Counted from the first letter of the stretch, positions 11,635-24,210 are shown. The stretch: 64,000 bases of DNA from Dugong dugon (GCA_030035585.1 CM057476.1:24288501-24352500); one strand, 5' to 3'. Notes: generated by a model not told the origin, from the sequence alone. Program-made: numbers and translations.

Positions 11635-11835
11635 GAGGAGCCCTGGTGGGGCAGTGGTTAAGTGCTCAGCTGCTAACCAGAAGATTGGCAGTTTAAACCC
11701 ACCAGCTGCTCCTTGGGAGAAGATGTGACAATCTGCTTCCATAAAGATTTACAGTCTTGGAAATCCTATGGGGGCAGTTCCACTCTGTCCTATATGAGTC
11801 GGAATCAACTCGATGGCAACGGGTTTTGTTTTGTT
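11635..11835 (+). mobile_element. AfroSINE copy
   Basis: This is a full-length longer-subtype copy inserted in an antisense L1. It runs from GGAGCCCTGGTGGGGCAGTG to the tail aactcgatggcaacgggttt. Confidence 0.93.
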
Positions 11836-12624
11836 TTTTTAAACATACTTAACTTTTCATAGTTCACTTTCAGTTAATATTGAATCATTTCACATAAACT
11901 GTAGAAACCTTCTAACTGTATAGGTTCACATTCCTCCAAGTTTATGTTATAATTGTTCAATATATCCTGCTTACCTACGTTATAAGGCCACAAAACAATG
12001 ATATAATTTTTGCTTTAAGCAGCTACATGAGTTACCCACATATTTGCCTAGACATTTACCATTTCTGATGCTCTTCCTCGTTTCTGATGTTTTGAATTTT
12101 CACCTAATATCATTTCGCATTAGCCTAAAGAGCTTACTTTAGCATTTCTTGCAATGCAGTTCTGATGTTAAGTAATTCTTCTAGCTTTTTTTTTTTTTTT
12201 TTTTTAAGTCTTTATTTTACCCTTGTTCTTGAAAGTATTTTCACTGGATATAGAATTCTGTTTTTGTGGGGTTTTTTTTTTTTTTCCCTTTGGTTTTTTC
12301 CTTGCATCACTTTAAAAAGATGTTTTTCTACCTTCTGGCTTCTATAGTTTCTGATGAGAAGTCAGCTGATTATCTCATTGTTCCCCTATATGTAATATGT
12401 TGTTTTTCTCTTGCTGCTGTCAAGATTGCTCTTGTCTTTGCCTTTCATTGGTTTAACTATGATGTGCACCTGCATGGTATTCTTCTTATCCCGTTTGGTG
12501 TTCATGAAACTTTTGAATCTACACATTTATATCTTGCATGAAATTCGGAAATTTCCTCCCATCATTTCTTAGTATATTTTCTGCCTGTTATCTGTTTTTC
12601 TCTTCTTTTGATCTAACACATGAA

Positions 12625-12705
12625 TGAACAAAATGTAGTTCTCCATACAATGGAATATTATGCAGCCATAGAAAGGAAGAAAGTAGTGATACATGCTAGA
12701 TGAAA
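12625..12705 (+). mobile_element. Short sense L1 ORF2 snippet
   Basis: About 80 bases match the L1 ORF2 3' region in plus orientation (tacaatggaatattatgcag and the following gtgatacatgctagatgaa). It lies inside an L1 of opposite orientation, which suggests a rearrangement or a tiny separate insertion. Confidence 0.6.
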
Positions 12706-13264
12706 TATCTCTGAGAGTTCCTGTAATGTGAAATTTTTTGCCAATATTATCTCCTCTGGGAAATTTTGCTCCTTTTGTCATGCTACTTTCCTTGTTTACG
12801 TTGATAAGTTCACCTTCACTGAGTTCCTCTAGCTGTATATTGAGAATCTCTTTAATGGCAGCTGTGTCAGTATTCCCACAGTCAGCTATTTATTCTGTAA
12901 CTCCCTTTAGGTTTGATTCAGATTTTACTTCCAGCATTATCACTTGTTTCTTTGCTGCACTTTCATTTTTGTTTGTCAGTTCTCTCTTTCTAATATCCAT
13001 TTTTGTAAAATGTTACTTGGGTTTATCAGCTGTGTGTGAACTGAATAACAGATGTGCAGTCGCCAATCTCCAGCAGACTTTGAAACAAGTGATATGATTG
13101 GTCACTAATCATGATGCCTATCTCTTATATATGTAGTGATTTGTGGACTGAAGAGCTAGCAGCAAAGTTTGGACTGTGTGCATTTATTTGAACTTAACAT
13201 ATTATGGTAAGTGAAATTTGAACAGTGTTGCTGGGGGGATGGGTGTTATTTAACTAACCAAAGA

Positions 13265-13470
13265 AAACCCAAACCCATTGCCATTGAGTTGATTCTGACT
13301 CATAGCGATCCCATAGGACAGTGTAGAACTGCTCCATAGGGTTTCCAAGGCTATAATCTTTACAGAAGCAGACTGCCTCATCTTTCTCCTGTGGAGCAGC
13401 TGGTAGATTCAAGCTGCCAACCTCTTTGGTTAGTAGCTGAGCACTTAACCACTGTGCCACCCAGGGCTCC
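13265..13470 (-). mobile_element. AfroSINE copy
   Basis: This is a longer-subtype copy on the minus strand. The tail is at the low end (aacccattgccattgagttg) and the tRNA-like head is at the high end (cactgtgccacccagggctc). Confidence 0.93.
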
Positions 13471-13539
13471 TTCATTATTTAACTGAACTGTGGTTAATTT
13501 AAATTTGTGTATATCAGAACCATGTGAATTGAGGACTGC

Positions 13540-13720
13540 TGATAATTTGGAGTTCGACCTAAGTTTTTCTCCATGTACTAACTGTGAAGCCTTTGACAGG
13601 TTGCTTCACCTCCCCAAGCCTCAGTTTTCTCACGTGTAAAATGGGTTAACATCACATGTTGAAGGGGTTATGTTGAGGATTAAAATAATGTATATTAAGC
13701 ACCTAATTTTTTATGCGCAG
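13540..13720 (+). mobile_element. MIR SINE
   Basis: The mammalian-wide MIR core is recognisable: the cctcagttttctcacgtgta segment, then aaaatgggttaac and gaggattaaaataatgta. Confidence 0.75.
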
Positions 13721-14304
13721 ATTATTTGATGCATGATAGATGTTAATGGTGATGATGATAATGATGAAGTTAGTAATAACCCTATATTTATACACATGTA
13801 GTTTTTATCAAAACCACCCCAGTTCTTTATTGAGCATTTTTCTTCCCCTTATAATAATCTCAACAGTAATTTTCTAAATCCTTCCAATTTCTGCTGATCA
13901 GTTTTTTTTAAAGTGTGATGATGCCTGAATGGAAAAAATACTCCATTAAGATATAGATATTACAGAGGAAAAGAGAAAGAATTATTTTCCACCAGATATA
14001 CAGGATATGTGTTCTTCTGAATAACCTGTCACATCCTATTGCTCTTTTATGTGTGGTCTGTTTAGTTTATTTCAATTCAGTAACTATCTGTTGGGCATTT
14101 ACTTTAGGCAAGTACAGTTCTGCTCTTGTCCTCCCTGGTAATAGTATTTAATTGATTTATCTTTTTTTTGTTTTCATTTGTTAATCTGGCGTATTGATCT
14201 CGTCACTGTTTTGGCATTCTGACACTTCTCCATGAGAAAACATTTAAAATACAGTAAGTACATTAAAAAAAGAGAATGTATTGTTGGCTTGTACTTGTAT
14301 ACAT

Positions 14305-14508
14305 GGGAGTCCCTGGCTGGTACATTGTTTACATGCTTGACTACCAGCCAAAAGTTTGGCAGTTCAAAGTCATCCAGAGTCATCTTGGAAGACAGGCCTG
14401 ATGATTTGCTTCTGAAACATCACATCCTTGGAAAACCCTATGGAGAAGGTTTACTCTGCACACATGGGGTTATCATGAGTTGGAACTGGCTCAGTGGCAA
14501 CTAACAAT
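14305..14508 (+). mobile_element. AfroSINE, older variant subtype
   Basis: This copy belongs to the subtype with 'acatggggtt...catgagttgg' in the tail and a middle carrying 'ggaagacaggcctgatgatt'. Copies at 24435-24640 and 24808-25008 belong to the same subtype. It is more diverged than the short subtype. Confidence 0.85.
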
Positions 14509-14519
14509 GACTTGTATCC

Positions 14520-15025
14520 ATTAGCTTTTGCTCTGTAACAAAGCACTCCAAAATTTAGTGGCATAAAGCAATAGTAATTTATTTAGTTTAAGATTCTGTA
14601 GGTCATCTGAGTAGCTCTTCTAATGTGGGTAGGCCCAGTTGATTGCTGCTGGGCTTGCTTATATGTTTGAGATCAACCTAGAGGTTTGGCTGGTGGTTGG
14701 GCTATCCAGGACAGACTCACGATTCTGTCAGTTGGCATGTTGTTGACCAGGGAAGCAGGGGCAACTGGGCCATGTGTCTGTCATCATCCAACAGGTTTTC
14801 CTGAGCTTCTTTACATGGCAGTTGTAGGGTTTCAGTAGCAGCAAGAGAGTGCAAGCACCGATGTATAAGTGTGCTTAAAAAGTGTCACATTTGCTATGGT
14901 CCCGTTGGCCAAAGCAAGGCGTATGGTGAAGCCCAGAACCACTCACAGTAGGAGAGTATTACCCAAGAGTGTATATACATGAAGGGGAAAAATTTGTGGC
15001 CATTTTTGCAATCTACCTCAGTATT
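14520..15025. repeat. Ancient mammalian repeat, family not identified
   Basis: The order of short conserved blocks (gtaacaaagcactccaaaat; tagtggcataaagcaa; ggccaaagcaaggcgtatgg; ccatttttgcaatctacc) is that of an old, widespread mammalian repeat. I cannot name it with confidence. Confidence 0.5.
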
Positions 15026-15396
15026 CCTCACTATATGTAAGGTATGGTACATATCATGTACTTTTATTCCTAGAGCATTATCAATTCTGTCTATTTTCGT
15101 TTGGCTTTTTATCCTTTATATTTCTGTTCTGAAATTTTCTTGAATCACATCTTCTCAAGAAAGTCAGTTATGAAGTATTTACTCTGATTTTAGTGTGAAT
15201 TATGAGTTACAGAATTAGTTCTGTCTTCAAAGATAGGAAGAGAAACCCAAAGGAATGTTGGATTTTCATATGGTGTAACACTGTATAAAAAAAGGTTTCT
15301 TAATGGGACTTCCCTATTAATTTTAATGCACCCTGTAAAAGTACCTCCTCTTTCTGCCTAGATTTAAAGCTCTTTCCATATTCTCATTCATTGATT

Positions 15397-15503
15397 ATAC
15401 CTTATGACAGTCCTATCATCAAGTATCATACCTGATGACAGTTTAATAATACCTGATGACAGAATATTATGCATGATCTGTCAGATATTATAGCTGATGA
15501 AAG
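15397..15503 (+). repeat. Degenerate short tandem repeat, unit ATACCTGATGACAG
   Basis: Four occurrences of the 14-mer or near matches start at 15397 (one mismatch), 15428, 15449 and 15490 (two mismatches), spaced 31, 21 and 41 bases apart. The two middle copies are identical. Confidence 0.6.
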
Positions 15504-15572
15504 AGTTATATGTAAAAAAAAAAAATATATCTAGGCCTCATGTTTCCCTTTGGTTTATCTAGTATTATAATA

Positions 15573-15760
15573 CAGTAAAACCTGTGAAAGCTGGAAGCTG
15601 TATAAGGTAGAAACCTGTCAGAGAAGGAAAACTAAAATATTTTCCACTAAAATGAGCAGTAGAAAAGTGGTAAGAGTGCACCTTGTCAAAAGTGGAAAAC
15701 TTTCGAGACCTAGAAAAACAAGGCAGTCCCTTTGAGTTCCAGCTCTCACAGGTTTCACTG
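15573..15760 (+). mobile_element. MITE with 25-bp terminal inverted repeats, copy 1
   Basis: This 188-bp element begins CAGTAAAACCTGTGAAAGCT, ends with the near-complement of that sequence, and is flanked by TA on both sides. A TA target and these ends fit a Tc1/mariner-type non-autonomous element. A second copy is at 25462-25647. It has no coding capacity. Confidence 0.85.
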
Positions 15761-15899
15761 TAGTAATAAAAACATAGCTTTTATCAAATGCTTATTTACA
15801 CATGATTGTCTGAATAATTTTATGTATGATATCAATTTAATATAATAATTTTATAAAGTAGATTTTTTTTTTGTCCCAGTTTTAAAAGGATAACATTTT

Positions 15900-16145
15900 G
15901 GCTTATTGAGAGATTAAATAAATTAACTGGTCCAGCACACCCAGCTAGTAACTGGGAGAGTTGTATTTTCACCCAGTTCTGTCTGGTTCTAAAGTATTTG
16001 TCCTTAATTACTGTATCATACTACTTCCATGGGCAAAGAAGTCCATCGATTAAGAACGCTTAGGAATTCAGATTTCTCTCTCAAGTTCTAACACTGATAC
16101 ATGATGTTGAGGAGACTACTCAATCTCAGTTTCCTATAATGTAAA
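15900..16145. mobile_element. MIR-like fragments, two in opposite orientation
   Basis: 15900-16020 carries the antisense-looking 'cacccagctagtaactggga' segment. 16030-16145 carries a sense-looking 'ctactcaatctcagtttcct' segment. Both are strongly diverged. Confidence 0.5.
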
Positions 16146-16329
16146 CCAGAGTCTGAGCTTATGGTTATTTGCCTTTTACTTGTCATGACAAGTACACAAA
16201 ACTTTTTAAATGCCTTGGAGCTTAACAGACCTGCATAAAATAATATTTTAAGCTGAATTCTTATACATACTTCTAATGGTGTGCACTAATTACACACTTT
16301 TTGGGTGTAAGTGCATCTTATAATTTCAA

Positions 16330-16870
16330 TTCATGTATTCAACAGGTATTTATTAAGCATTTTCTATGTTCTAAGCACTGTTCTAAGTCTTAGTGACTCA
16401 GACAAGAACAAGGGAAACAAGGGCCCAGAAGTAATGGAGCTTACATTCTAGGGGAGAAAAGCAAAAATAAGGTAATAAATATGTATGAAAGTGTTCTAAA
16501 GTGATAAGTGCTCTGAAGACAATTTAAAACAGGCTAAAGGGAAGGAGAGTACTGGAGACAAAGAATGACTGGGTCATGTGACAGATTGTGGGAGGAGAGG
16601 TTTTGGATGAGATCTGTAAGAACCGAATGTGAAGATTTGTGCAAAGTGCATTTTAGGCAGAATAAACAGCTAGTTTTAATTTGGCTAATTGGGAAAACAG
16701 CACAAAGGCCAGTGGAGCACTGTCCAGTGAAGGAAATGGTAGGAGATGAGATTGGAGAGGTGGGCAGGTGCCAGATCACGCAGGTCATTTTAAGCCATGG
16801 TAAAGAGGTTATATTGTATTCTAAGACTTATGGGATGCCATGGGAAGGTTTTAAGTAGAGGACTGACATA
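16330..16870 (-). mobile_element. LINE-2 fragment
   Basis: The order of blocks (ttctaagcactgttctaag; ggagcttacattctagggga; taagtgctctgaagac; ggtgccagatcacgcaggtc) matches the block order at 41690-42200, where remnants of L2 ORF2 can be read on the minus strand. It is assigned to L2 in antisense orientation on that basis. Confidence 0.7.
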
Positions 16871-16880
16871 TTTTAAGCTT

Positions 16881-17037
16881 AAGACTGTTGCTGTTGAGTT
16901 GATTCCGACTTATAGTGACCCTATAGGATGGAGTCGAACTGCCCCGTAGGGTTTCCAAGGAGCGGCTGGTAGATTCAAACTGCCAACCTTTTGGTTAGCA
17001 GACAGGCTCTTAACTGTTGTGCCACCACAGGACTCCA
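16881..17037 (-). mobile_element. AfroSINE copy
   Basis: This is a short-subtype copy on the minus strand. The tail gttgagttgattccgactta is near the low end and the head gccaccacaggactcc at the high end. It directly abuts the L1 at 17041. Confidence 0.93.
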
Positions 17038-18550
17038 CTTTAAGGCTAAGAGTGTGTTCTTTAATTTCTGCATGTTTGTTACTTTCTTAAGTTTTGTTCT
17101 GTTATTGAGTTTTAATTTAATTTTATTGTGGTTCAGAAACACACTTTGTAATATAATTTATTTTAAATTTATTGAGACTTTTTAAAATGGCCTAACATAC
17201 AGTTTGTCCTTGAGAATGTACCATGTGCATTTGAGAAGAATGTGTATTCTATTGCTGTTGGGTGGAGTGTTCTGCAGATGTCTGTTAGGTCTAGTCAGTT
17301 TACGGTGTTACTAAAGCCTTCTATTTCCTTGTTGATCTTCTGCTTAGTTGTTCTATCTGTTATGTCTTAGTTTTTCTATCTCTTGGAGTATTGTTGAATT
17401 TCCTATTTCTCCCCTCAATTCTGTCAATTTTTGCAGACTCTGTTGTTAGGTACATATATGTTTATAATTATTATGTCTTCCTGAACGATTGCCCCATTTA
17501 TCATTATAAAAAGTTCCCTTTGTCTCTAGTAACAACTTTTGTCTTAAAATCTATTTTTTCTAATATTAGTATAGCCACTCCAGCTCTCTTTTGCTTACTG
17601 ATTGCATGGAATATCTTTTTTCATACTTCTATTTTCAACCTATTTGTGACTTTGAAACTATACTGAGTGGCTTAATTTGTAGACAGCATATAGTTGGATC
17701 ATGTCTTCTTACCCATTTTGCCAGTCTGCCTTTTGCTTGGAGTATTTAAACCATTTATATTAATGTAATTACTGATAAGGTAGGGTTTATGTTTGCTGAT
17801 TTTCTATTTGTTTTCTACATGTCTTCTGTCTCTTTTGTTCTTCTATTCCTCCATTATTTCCTTATTTTAAGTTAAGAAGATGTTTTCTAGTGTGCCATTT
17901 TAATTTCCTTGTTTCTTTTACTATATTTTTTTAGTTATCTTCATGGTTGTTTCCCTATGAGTTTAATTTAAATTAACTAAATCTTAATTTAAAACAATCT
18001 AGTTTGGTTTAATGTCAGTTTAATTTCAATAGTATACAGAAACTTTGTTCCAATATAGCACTGTTCCCTCTTCCTTCCTTTGTGTTATTATTGTCATACA
18101 AGTTACATCTTTATACATTATAAGCCCATCAACACAGTTTTATAATTATTGGTTTATGCTGCTGTCTTTTAAATTAGATAGAAGAAGAAAAGAGTTATAA
18201 ACAAAAATACACTTATACTGTCTGTTATATTTACTGGCCCTCTTTATTTCTTCATGTGAATTCGAGTTACTGTCTAGTGTCCTTTTATTTTAGCCCAAAG
18301 CGCCTCCTTTAGTATTTCTTACAGAGCAGGTCTGCTAGCGATGAATTCTCTCAGTTTTTGTTTCTCTGGAATGTCTCAATTTCTTCTTTGTTTTTGAAGA
18401 ATAATTTTGCTGTATATAGAATTATTGGTTGACAGTCTTTTTCTTTAAGTGCTTTGAATATGTCATTCCACTGCCTTTTTGTCTCCTTGGTTTCTGATGA
18501 GAAGTCAGCTGTTGTCTTTTAGAGGATCTTTTTTACACGTTGAGGTGCTT

Positions 18551-18946
18551 TTATCTTGCTGCTTTCAAGATACTCTCTTTGTCTTTGTCTTCCAACAGTT
18601 TGACTATGATGTGTTTAGATGTGGATTTCTTTGAGTTTATCCTCTTGGAGTTCATTGAGCTTATTGGACATATAATACTTTTCATAAGATTTGGTAAGTT
18701 TTCAGCCTTTTTTAAAAAATATTCTTTCTCCCTCTTTCTTTCTCTCATGTCTTTTGGGATCCCCATTATGCATATGTTTGTATGCTTGGTGGTTTCCCAC
18801 AGGTCTCTGAGGATCTGTTTATTTTCTTCATTTTGGGTGTGTATGTGTTCCTCAGGCTGGATTATCTCAACTGACCTATCTTCAAGTTCACTAATACTTT
18901 CTACCAGCTCAAATCTGCTGTTGAACCCCTCTGCTGAATTTTTCAT
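18551..18946 (-). pseudogene. L1 ORF1 fragment
   Basis: A 131-residue open frame matches the central and RNA-recognition part of L1 ORF1p, the RNA-binding trimeric chaperone of the L1 particle. Visible motifs are ELEDRSVEIIQPEE, then NICIMGIPKDMRERKREKEY, and SKHIIVKL followed by KESILKAAR. The coiled-coil N-terminus and the C-terminal domain end are missing or frameshifted. It is not functional. Confidence 0.88.
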
Positions 18947-19409
18947 TTAAGTTATTGTATATTTTAACTCCAGAATTCCTATTTGGTTCTTTATTATAAA
19001 TTCTGTATCTTTGTTTTTATTCTGTACTTGGTGAGACAGTGTTCTCATACTTCTCTTTAATTATTTAGACATGATTTCCTTTAGTCTTTTGAATATGTTT
19101 ATAATAGTTGTTTTAAAAATTTTAAGTCCAACATCTGAATTTCCTCAGGGATAGTTTCTTTTGACTGCTTTTTTCACCCCTGTGAAACAAACTTGCTTGT
19201 TTCTTTGTGTGTCTCATAATTTATTTTTGTTGTTGAAAATTGGCTTTTTAAAATAATATAATGTGGCAACTTTGGAAATCAGGTGCCCCTCTCTCCAGAA
19301 GTGTGTTGTTATTGCTTTTTGTTTATTAGTGACTTCCCTGGACTAATTCTGTAAAGTTTGTATTCTTTGTAATATGTGGCCACTGAAGTCTCTGCTCAGT
19401 TAGCTTTAA

Positions 19410-19577
19410 CTCAACAAACTCAATTCATTGCTGTCCAGGCAATTCTGACTGATAGTGACCCTATAGGACAGAGTAGAACTGCCCCATAGGGTTTCCAAGG
19501 AGTGGCTGGTGAATTTAAACTGCTGACCTTTTGGTTAGCAGCTGTAGCTCTTAGCCATTGTGCCACCAGGGCCCCTC
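19410..19577 (-). mobile_element. AfroSINE copy
   Basis: This is a short-subtype minus-strand copy inserted in the L1 at 17041-20440, with its head at the high end (gtgccaccagggcccc). Confidence 0.93.
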
Positions 19578-20684
19578 AGTTAGCTTACTGGTCAGCTAAT
19601 GATTGGTCAGAAGTTTCCTTAAATGCCTTGGATCAATAACTCTTCTAGCCTTTGCCAAGAGACTTTCTGTGTGTGTTGGGGGAATACCGTCAATGCTCTG
19701 ATAGTTTTCAACTGTGTCTTAGCCTTTACTTTCTGCTTGTGAGGATCTTTAAGGTCAGCCAGAGGTGAGTGATTAGGGCCTTCTCAGGTTTCTCCTGGGA
19801 ATGCCGACAGCCCTGCACATTCCTAGATTCACAGAAATATTTTGGAGTTTTTCCAGAGTCTCCTGTGGACATCTTATTCTCCAGAATTTTCTTTTAAGTT
19901 ATTTGGTCGGCTCTTTGTTTGCCCAACTGGTACTGTTGCTTCAGGCAGCTGCAATGATAAGCAATTACTGCTGATTTTATTTGACAGACACCCTGGGGAG
20001 AGGGGCTGTTTGCAAACAGCCAAATAATGACAAGTCCTGTGAATGGAATTTTTTCAGAGTGCTGCCAGATATGCCAAATAGTGGTGATTCTCTGGGATGA
20101 CGGTTTTTGGGAAGTTCTAAACTATCTTCCCCCTCCAGTGGCTCCTAGACTGCTGCTTATCACAGCTGGTTGGAATGCTGCTGGCTTTCAAGGCTGTTGC
20201 AGAGCTGTGGCAAGGGAGATGGAAATAGTGCAAGTTAAAACCCCACAAAGCTCACTATTGTTTCTGAGATTCAGCCATTTTTCTTGAAGAAATACTTCTT
20301 GGCTTGCTGCAAGCCTTTGGTTAACTTCCAGAGTTCTTGAAAAGTTGATTTTTATGAATTTTTGTTAGTGTTCTCAGTACTTTTATGGAAGAGCAGCTTT
20401 TCGGAGGTTCTTACTCTGCCATTCTGGTATTGCTTCTCTGTAATTTAACTTACGGTAAAAAAAAATACAAAAAAAAACAAACCAAACAAACAAAAGAACA
20501 AAAACAAACCAAAAAACCTGCTGTGAGGGGAATGGAAAGTAGGAGGATGAAAGCAGAATCAGGGAAACCAATAATGATTTAACTTGCACCAGAGTAGCCG
20601 TGGGTGGAGATAGAGAAAAGTCAAGCAATCTGCGATACGCTTTGGAAAGGCCGACTGAATTTGCAGACGGATCATTGTAACGAT

Positions 20685-20825
20685 CATCTGTTATAGGTGG
20701 TGCTGTCTCCATTTTATAGGTACCCTGAGGTTCAGGGAGATTAAGTAGTTTGCCCAGGGTCATAGAGTAAGGTTAAAAGTTGGAATTAGAACCTCAATTT
20801 ACATGACTTTAATTTTTCTTAACAT
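20685..20825 (-). mobile_element. MIR-like fragment
   Basis: The segment 'taccctgaggttcagggaga' followed by 'agtagtttgcccagggtcat' is typical of MIR-related repeats in antisense. Confidence 0.6.
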
Positions 20826-21339
20826 CTGTGCATATTGCCTCATGACGTTAAAAACAAAGTTATGAATCCAATATTAAATTTACAATAAATATTTACAATA
20901 AAATTTACTGCCATTGTTACATTCTTTTTTTGTATAATTTTATTGTTGGTTTTAAGGTGGTGAGATGCAGTTATTCAGAAGCTTTTTGTAGACAGTTGGA
21001 ATGATAAACAGGAAAGGGAATTTTTTATATGCAAGAATATGACACTTCCTTTAAATTTAAGTGACACTTTATATTCTACCATAAGCTAAATCCACCGCAG
21101 CTGGCTGTCACTTCTTTTAGTGGTATGGATTTCATTACCAAAACAAATGTTACTACCATTTTATCACTGGGAATAAATGGTTTATTGTTATTAATATAGG
21201 CCATTATGTCTTACGCCTTAAGTATACACAGTTGTATTATATGCTTGTAGTTTGTATGCATTTGAAGTTCTGTTCAGGTCTTTTTGGCCAGTCTATAAAT
21301 TGTGGACGTGTGTGTTGTGTGTGTATCTATCTATCTATA

Positions 21340-21542
21340 TACTTTTTTAATTATAAAAGTAATTCATAGTAGTTGGAAGAATCTCATACAATAAAAATTA
21401 TATTCCTCCCTTGTATACCCCTCTCCCCACTGTAGTCCCTGTAGTTAAATATTTTTATCCAGTTTGAATATTTCTTGAGCCCTTTTGTAATCCATCTGCA
21501 ATTCTGCATGCATGCACAGATGCGTTCACATGTGCGCCCATT
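21340..21542 (-). mobile_element. Ancient L1 3' tail fragment
   Basis: This strongly diverged, C- and T-rich segment resembles those at 39440-39660 and 50290-50480, consistent with an old L1 3' end in antisense. Confidence 0.4.
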
Positions 21543-22135
21543 GTTTTAGGCTGAGTTCTCTAGAAAAGCAAAACCAGCGAAGTGTGTATATATATATATA
21601 TGTATACATATATATATAGAGAGAGAGAGAGTGAGAGAGATTTATCTCAAGGGAATGACTCACACTGTTGTGGAGGCTGGCAAGTCCCAAAGTCCATGGG
21701 TCAGGCATCGTCTGGAGGCTTTTCTTGGCTCATGTGGCTGTAGGGGCTGACGAACCCAGAATTGACAGGTCATATGGCAGGCTGCTGGCTCACAGGGCTG
21801 TGGAGCTGGTGAATCCCAAAGTTGGCAGATCAGGGTATTAAGCTACTGGCTCAAGTCCCAAGAACCAGAGGTTAGATGATGATGAGCTGGAAACAAGATA
21901 CAGAGCAAGCAAGTGAGCTTTGCCAGAATGTCCATATATATATTGGTTGCAGGCCACATCCTCGAGGAAACTCCCCTTACAACTGATTGGCTGATCACAT
22001 CAGATCACATCACGGAGGTGATTACATTATATCACTACACGGAGGATAATTATATCAAATCACAAAATGGAGGATAATTATATAATACTGAGAGTCATGG
22101 TCTAGCCAAGGTGATACATAGCATTAACTATCACA
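21543..22135 (+). repeat. Mosaic repeat, related to 32553-33048
   Basis: The block is about 590 bases, with an internal TA and GA microsatellite (21582-21640). Its end (22040-22130: atcacaaaatggaggataat and following) matches the end of the element at 32553-33048, while the front is different. The family was not identified. Confidence 0.55.
21582..21640. repeat. (TA)n/(GA)n microsatellite
   Basis: Mixed gtgtgtatatatatat and gagagagagagagtgagaga runs lie inside the mosaic repeat. Confidence 0.95.
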
Positions 22136-22439
22136 CCTATATGCTTTTTTTTTTAAAAAAGGATCCTTTTTAAATGTTAGATTTGCAATGTGTTCCTTTT
22201 CCGACGTCAATTTATTTAACTAATTACTTTTAACAGCTATGTAATATTTTATATTCTAATTATACCAATTTTATATTTTTGAGTTTTAAAAAGAAGATAA
22301 AAATCTATACCAAGAAATGAAACTAGTGCCCTGAGATAATCTTTAAATCTTAAACCAAAGATATCCCCTGAAGTCTTCTAAAAACCAAACAGTAATTTAG
22401 CTTACCTAGTAAAGAATGTCTGCCTTGAACGTTGTGCTC

Positions 22440-22690
22440 TTTCAATATCTGTCCATGTGGGATCAAATTGACAACAGTAACTCCAAATATTAGACAGGAA
22501 CCTTAGGGGACAATGAATTTATGTCAATGGGGAAGGAACAGTTTGGAAAAGGAGGGCGAGAATGGTTGTACAACTCAAAGAATAGAATCAATGTCACTGA
22601 ATTGTACATGTAGAAACTGCTGACTTGGTGTATGTTTTGCTGTGTATGTTTTGAACAACAAAATAAATAAGATTTGAAAAAATCTATACT
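22440..22690 (+). mobile_element. L1 3' UTR end, sense orientation
   Basis: The segment ends 'caatgtcactgaattgtaca ... tttgaacaacaaaataaata'. The 'aatgtcactga' motif corresponds to the reverse complement of the tail motif seen in the antisense L1s (cagtgacatt at 1740-1750). A 5'-truncated sense copy fits. Confidence 0.6.
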
Positions 22691-24032
22691 AAGAGATGAG
22701 GTAAAAGGTGGTGGAAAGATTTCTGTCTGTTTTGGGTACATGTAAGAAGGTACAAAGTCGTCTTTGTTTCTTTGTTATTCAAGAAAAGACTACAAACAAA
22801 AGTACATTTTCTAGTTGCTACCATTTGATTGGCAGCTTCTATATGGTTTTGAAGTGAGTCTCCCATAAGGCTACTGGCATTGTTTATTTATATGTTTAGT
22901 TTTTATCTTCTGTTGTTGATCTAAGAGGAAAACCACGACGTTTTACCGAGAGGAATTTTTCTTATAAACGTCAGATGGAGGTAATATCAAGTCCAAAGCA
23001 TCTCCTTGGAAACCAGGGTTTTGTGAGATAGAACCAACTACTTTAAGATGGATGCTGTGTCTTTAGGAAATGATTCAAGAAATCTGGCAAGAAGAGACGT
23101 GTTGCTGTAGAGAAAACTCAGTAGACTGGATGTTGGTTATTCAAATCCTCAGGTTTTTTTCTTTGTAATTTGTTTAAAAAAAATGTTCAATCCTAATGAC
23201 CTAGTTATGAACATATAAGTAACAAGTTTCACTTTTAGCTCCCAGATTGTATGTATTTATAACTAGGGAGTGTAAATGCGTTGTTTTAACACTTATTCTT
23301 GACAATGACATTGATTAAAACAGGTATGTGCTTTGTGGTGATATTATTTAAAATCTATTAGGACACTCAACTTTTAAAGCTTTCTGTTGGTCTTGTTTCC
23401 TGTAATAAAAATTTGCTAGCATTTTTTAATCTTAATATAAAGAGGAAACTATCTTGGGGTTTCTAGAGTCATTTGATAAAAATATTTTTCAATAGTATCA
23501 AAAAATCGTTTCAAATTAGAAGTTTTGAAAGCACCTCAAGAAACACCGATAAATATTTTTTTCCAAAATGTAGTTGTAAATTATTAGATTGGTAGATGAC
23601 CAATATACTTAAATAAAATAAATCATTTTGAAAATTGAAGTATTACTAATATCAAAATTGTTAACAGTTTTCTTGTCTGTGTTATTATAGCAACTTTGAA
23701 AGTCATTGTATAAATTTAATTGTTAACTTTAGTGATTTTTTTTTCTTACAGGAGATTGACTAAATCTTTCAATATGATAGCTTTACTGTTTCAGTTTTTA
23801 AGAGGTATGTTAAAAACATTGTTTTTACATTATCGTTTTTAAAGTAACTATAGATAACTTTCTAGAATGTTTACATTATTAATTTCTTTTGAATTCTCTG
23901 GAAGGCATACCTTCTAGTTTAAGGGAAATGTTTTTCTTTTTAACTGAAGTCCTAAGAGGCGTTTAAGAACTGAAGTTAGAATTGCTTCATGTGTTTATTA
24001 GTGTAGATAATTTTTTGAGATGTAGTATACTT
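22691..24032. other. Intronic sequence without recognised features
   Basis: AT-rich, mostly unique-looking sequence. I see no exon, RNA gene or repeat here that I can name. Confidence 0.6.
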
Positions 24033-24210
24033 TTGGGTCAGTGAAGAAGAGGAAGACCCTCAACGAGATGGATTGACACAGTGGCTACAACAGTGGGCTC
24101 AAGCATGACAACAGTTGTGAGGATGGTGCAGGACTGGGCAGTGTTTTGTTCTGTTGTACATAGGGTTGCTGTGAGTCAGAACCGACGCGACAGCACCTCA
24201 CAACAACAAC
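24033..24210 (+). mobile_element. RTE LINE 3' end
   Basis: This is the last 180 bases of the RTE element, parallel to 5840-6016 (gaagaggaagaccctcaacg; ggattgacacagtggctaca) and ending in a CAACAACAAC tail. It is strongly 5'-truncated. Confidence 0.88.

Larger units (their letters stand above)
10840..13100 (-). mobile_element. Old LINE-1, start of ORF2 through ORF1
   Basis: This is antisense L1 sequence parallel to, but more decayed than, 17041-18950: ORF2 endonuclease region at about 10840-11600 and ORF1 region at about 12100-12580. It is interrupted by an AfroSINE at 11635-11835. The last part, about 12710-13100, is only weakly L1-like, so the upper limit is uncertain. Confidence 0.7.
17041..20440 (-). 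mobile_element. LINE-1 5' half: 5' UTR, ORF1, start of ORF2
   Basis: This is antisense L1. The ORF2 endonuclease region lies at about 17041-18200, ORF1 at about 18300-18960 and 5' UTR-like sequence to about 20440. It is interrupted by an AfroSINE at 19410-19577. The 3' half of the element is absent. The upper boundary is approximate. Confidence 0.8.
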
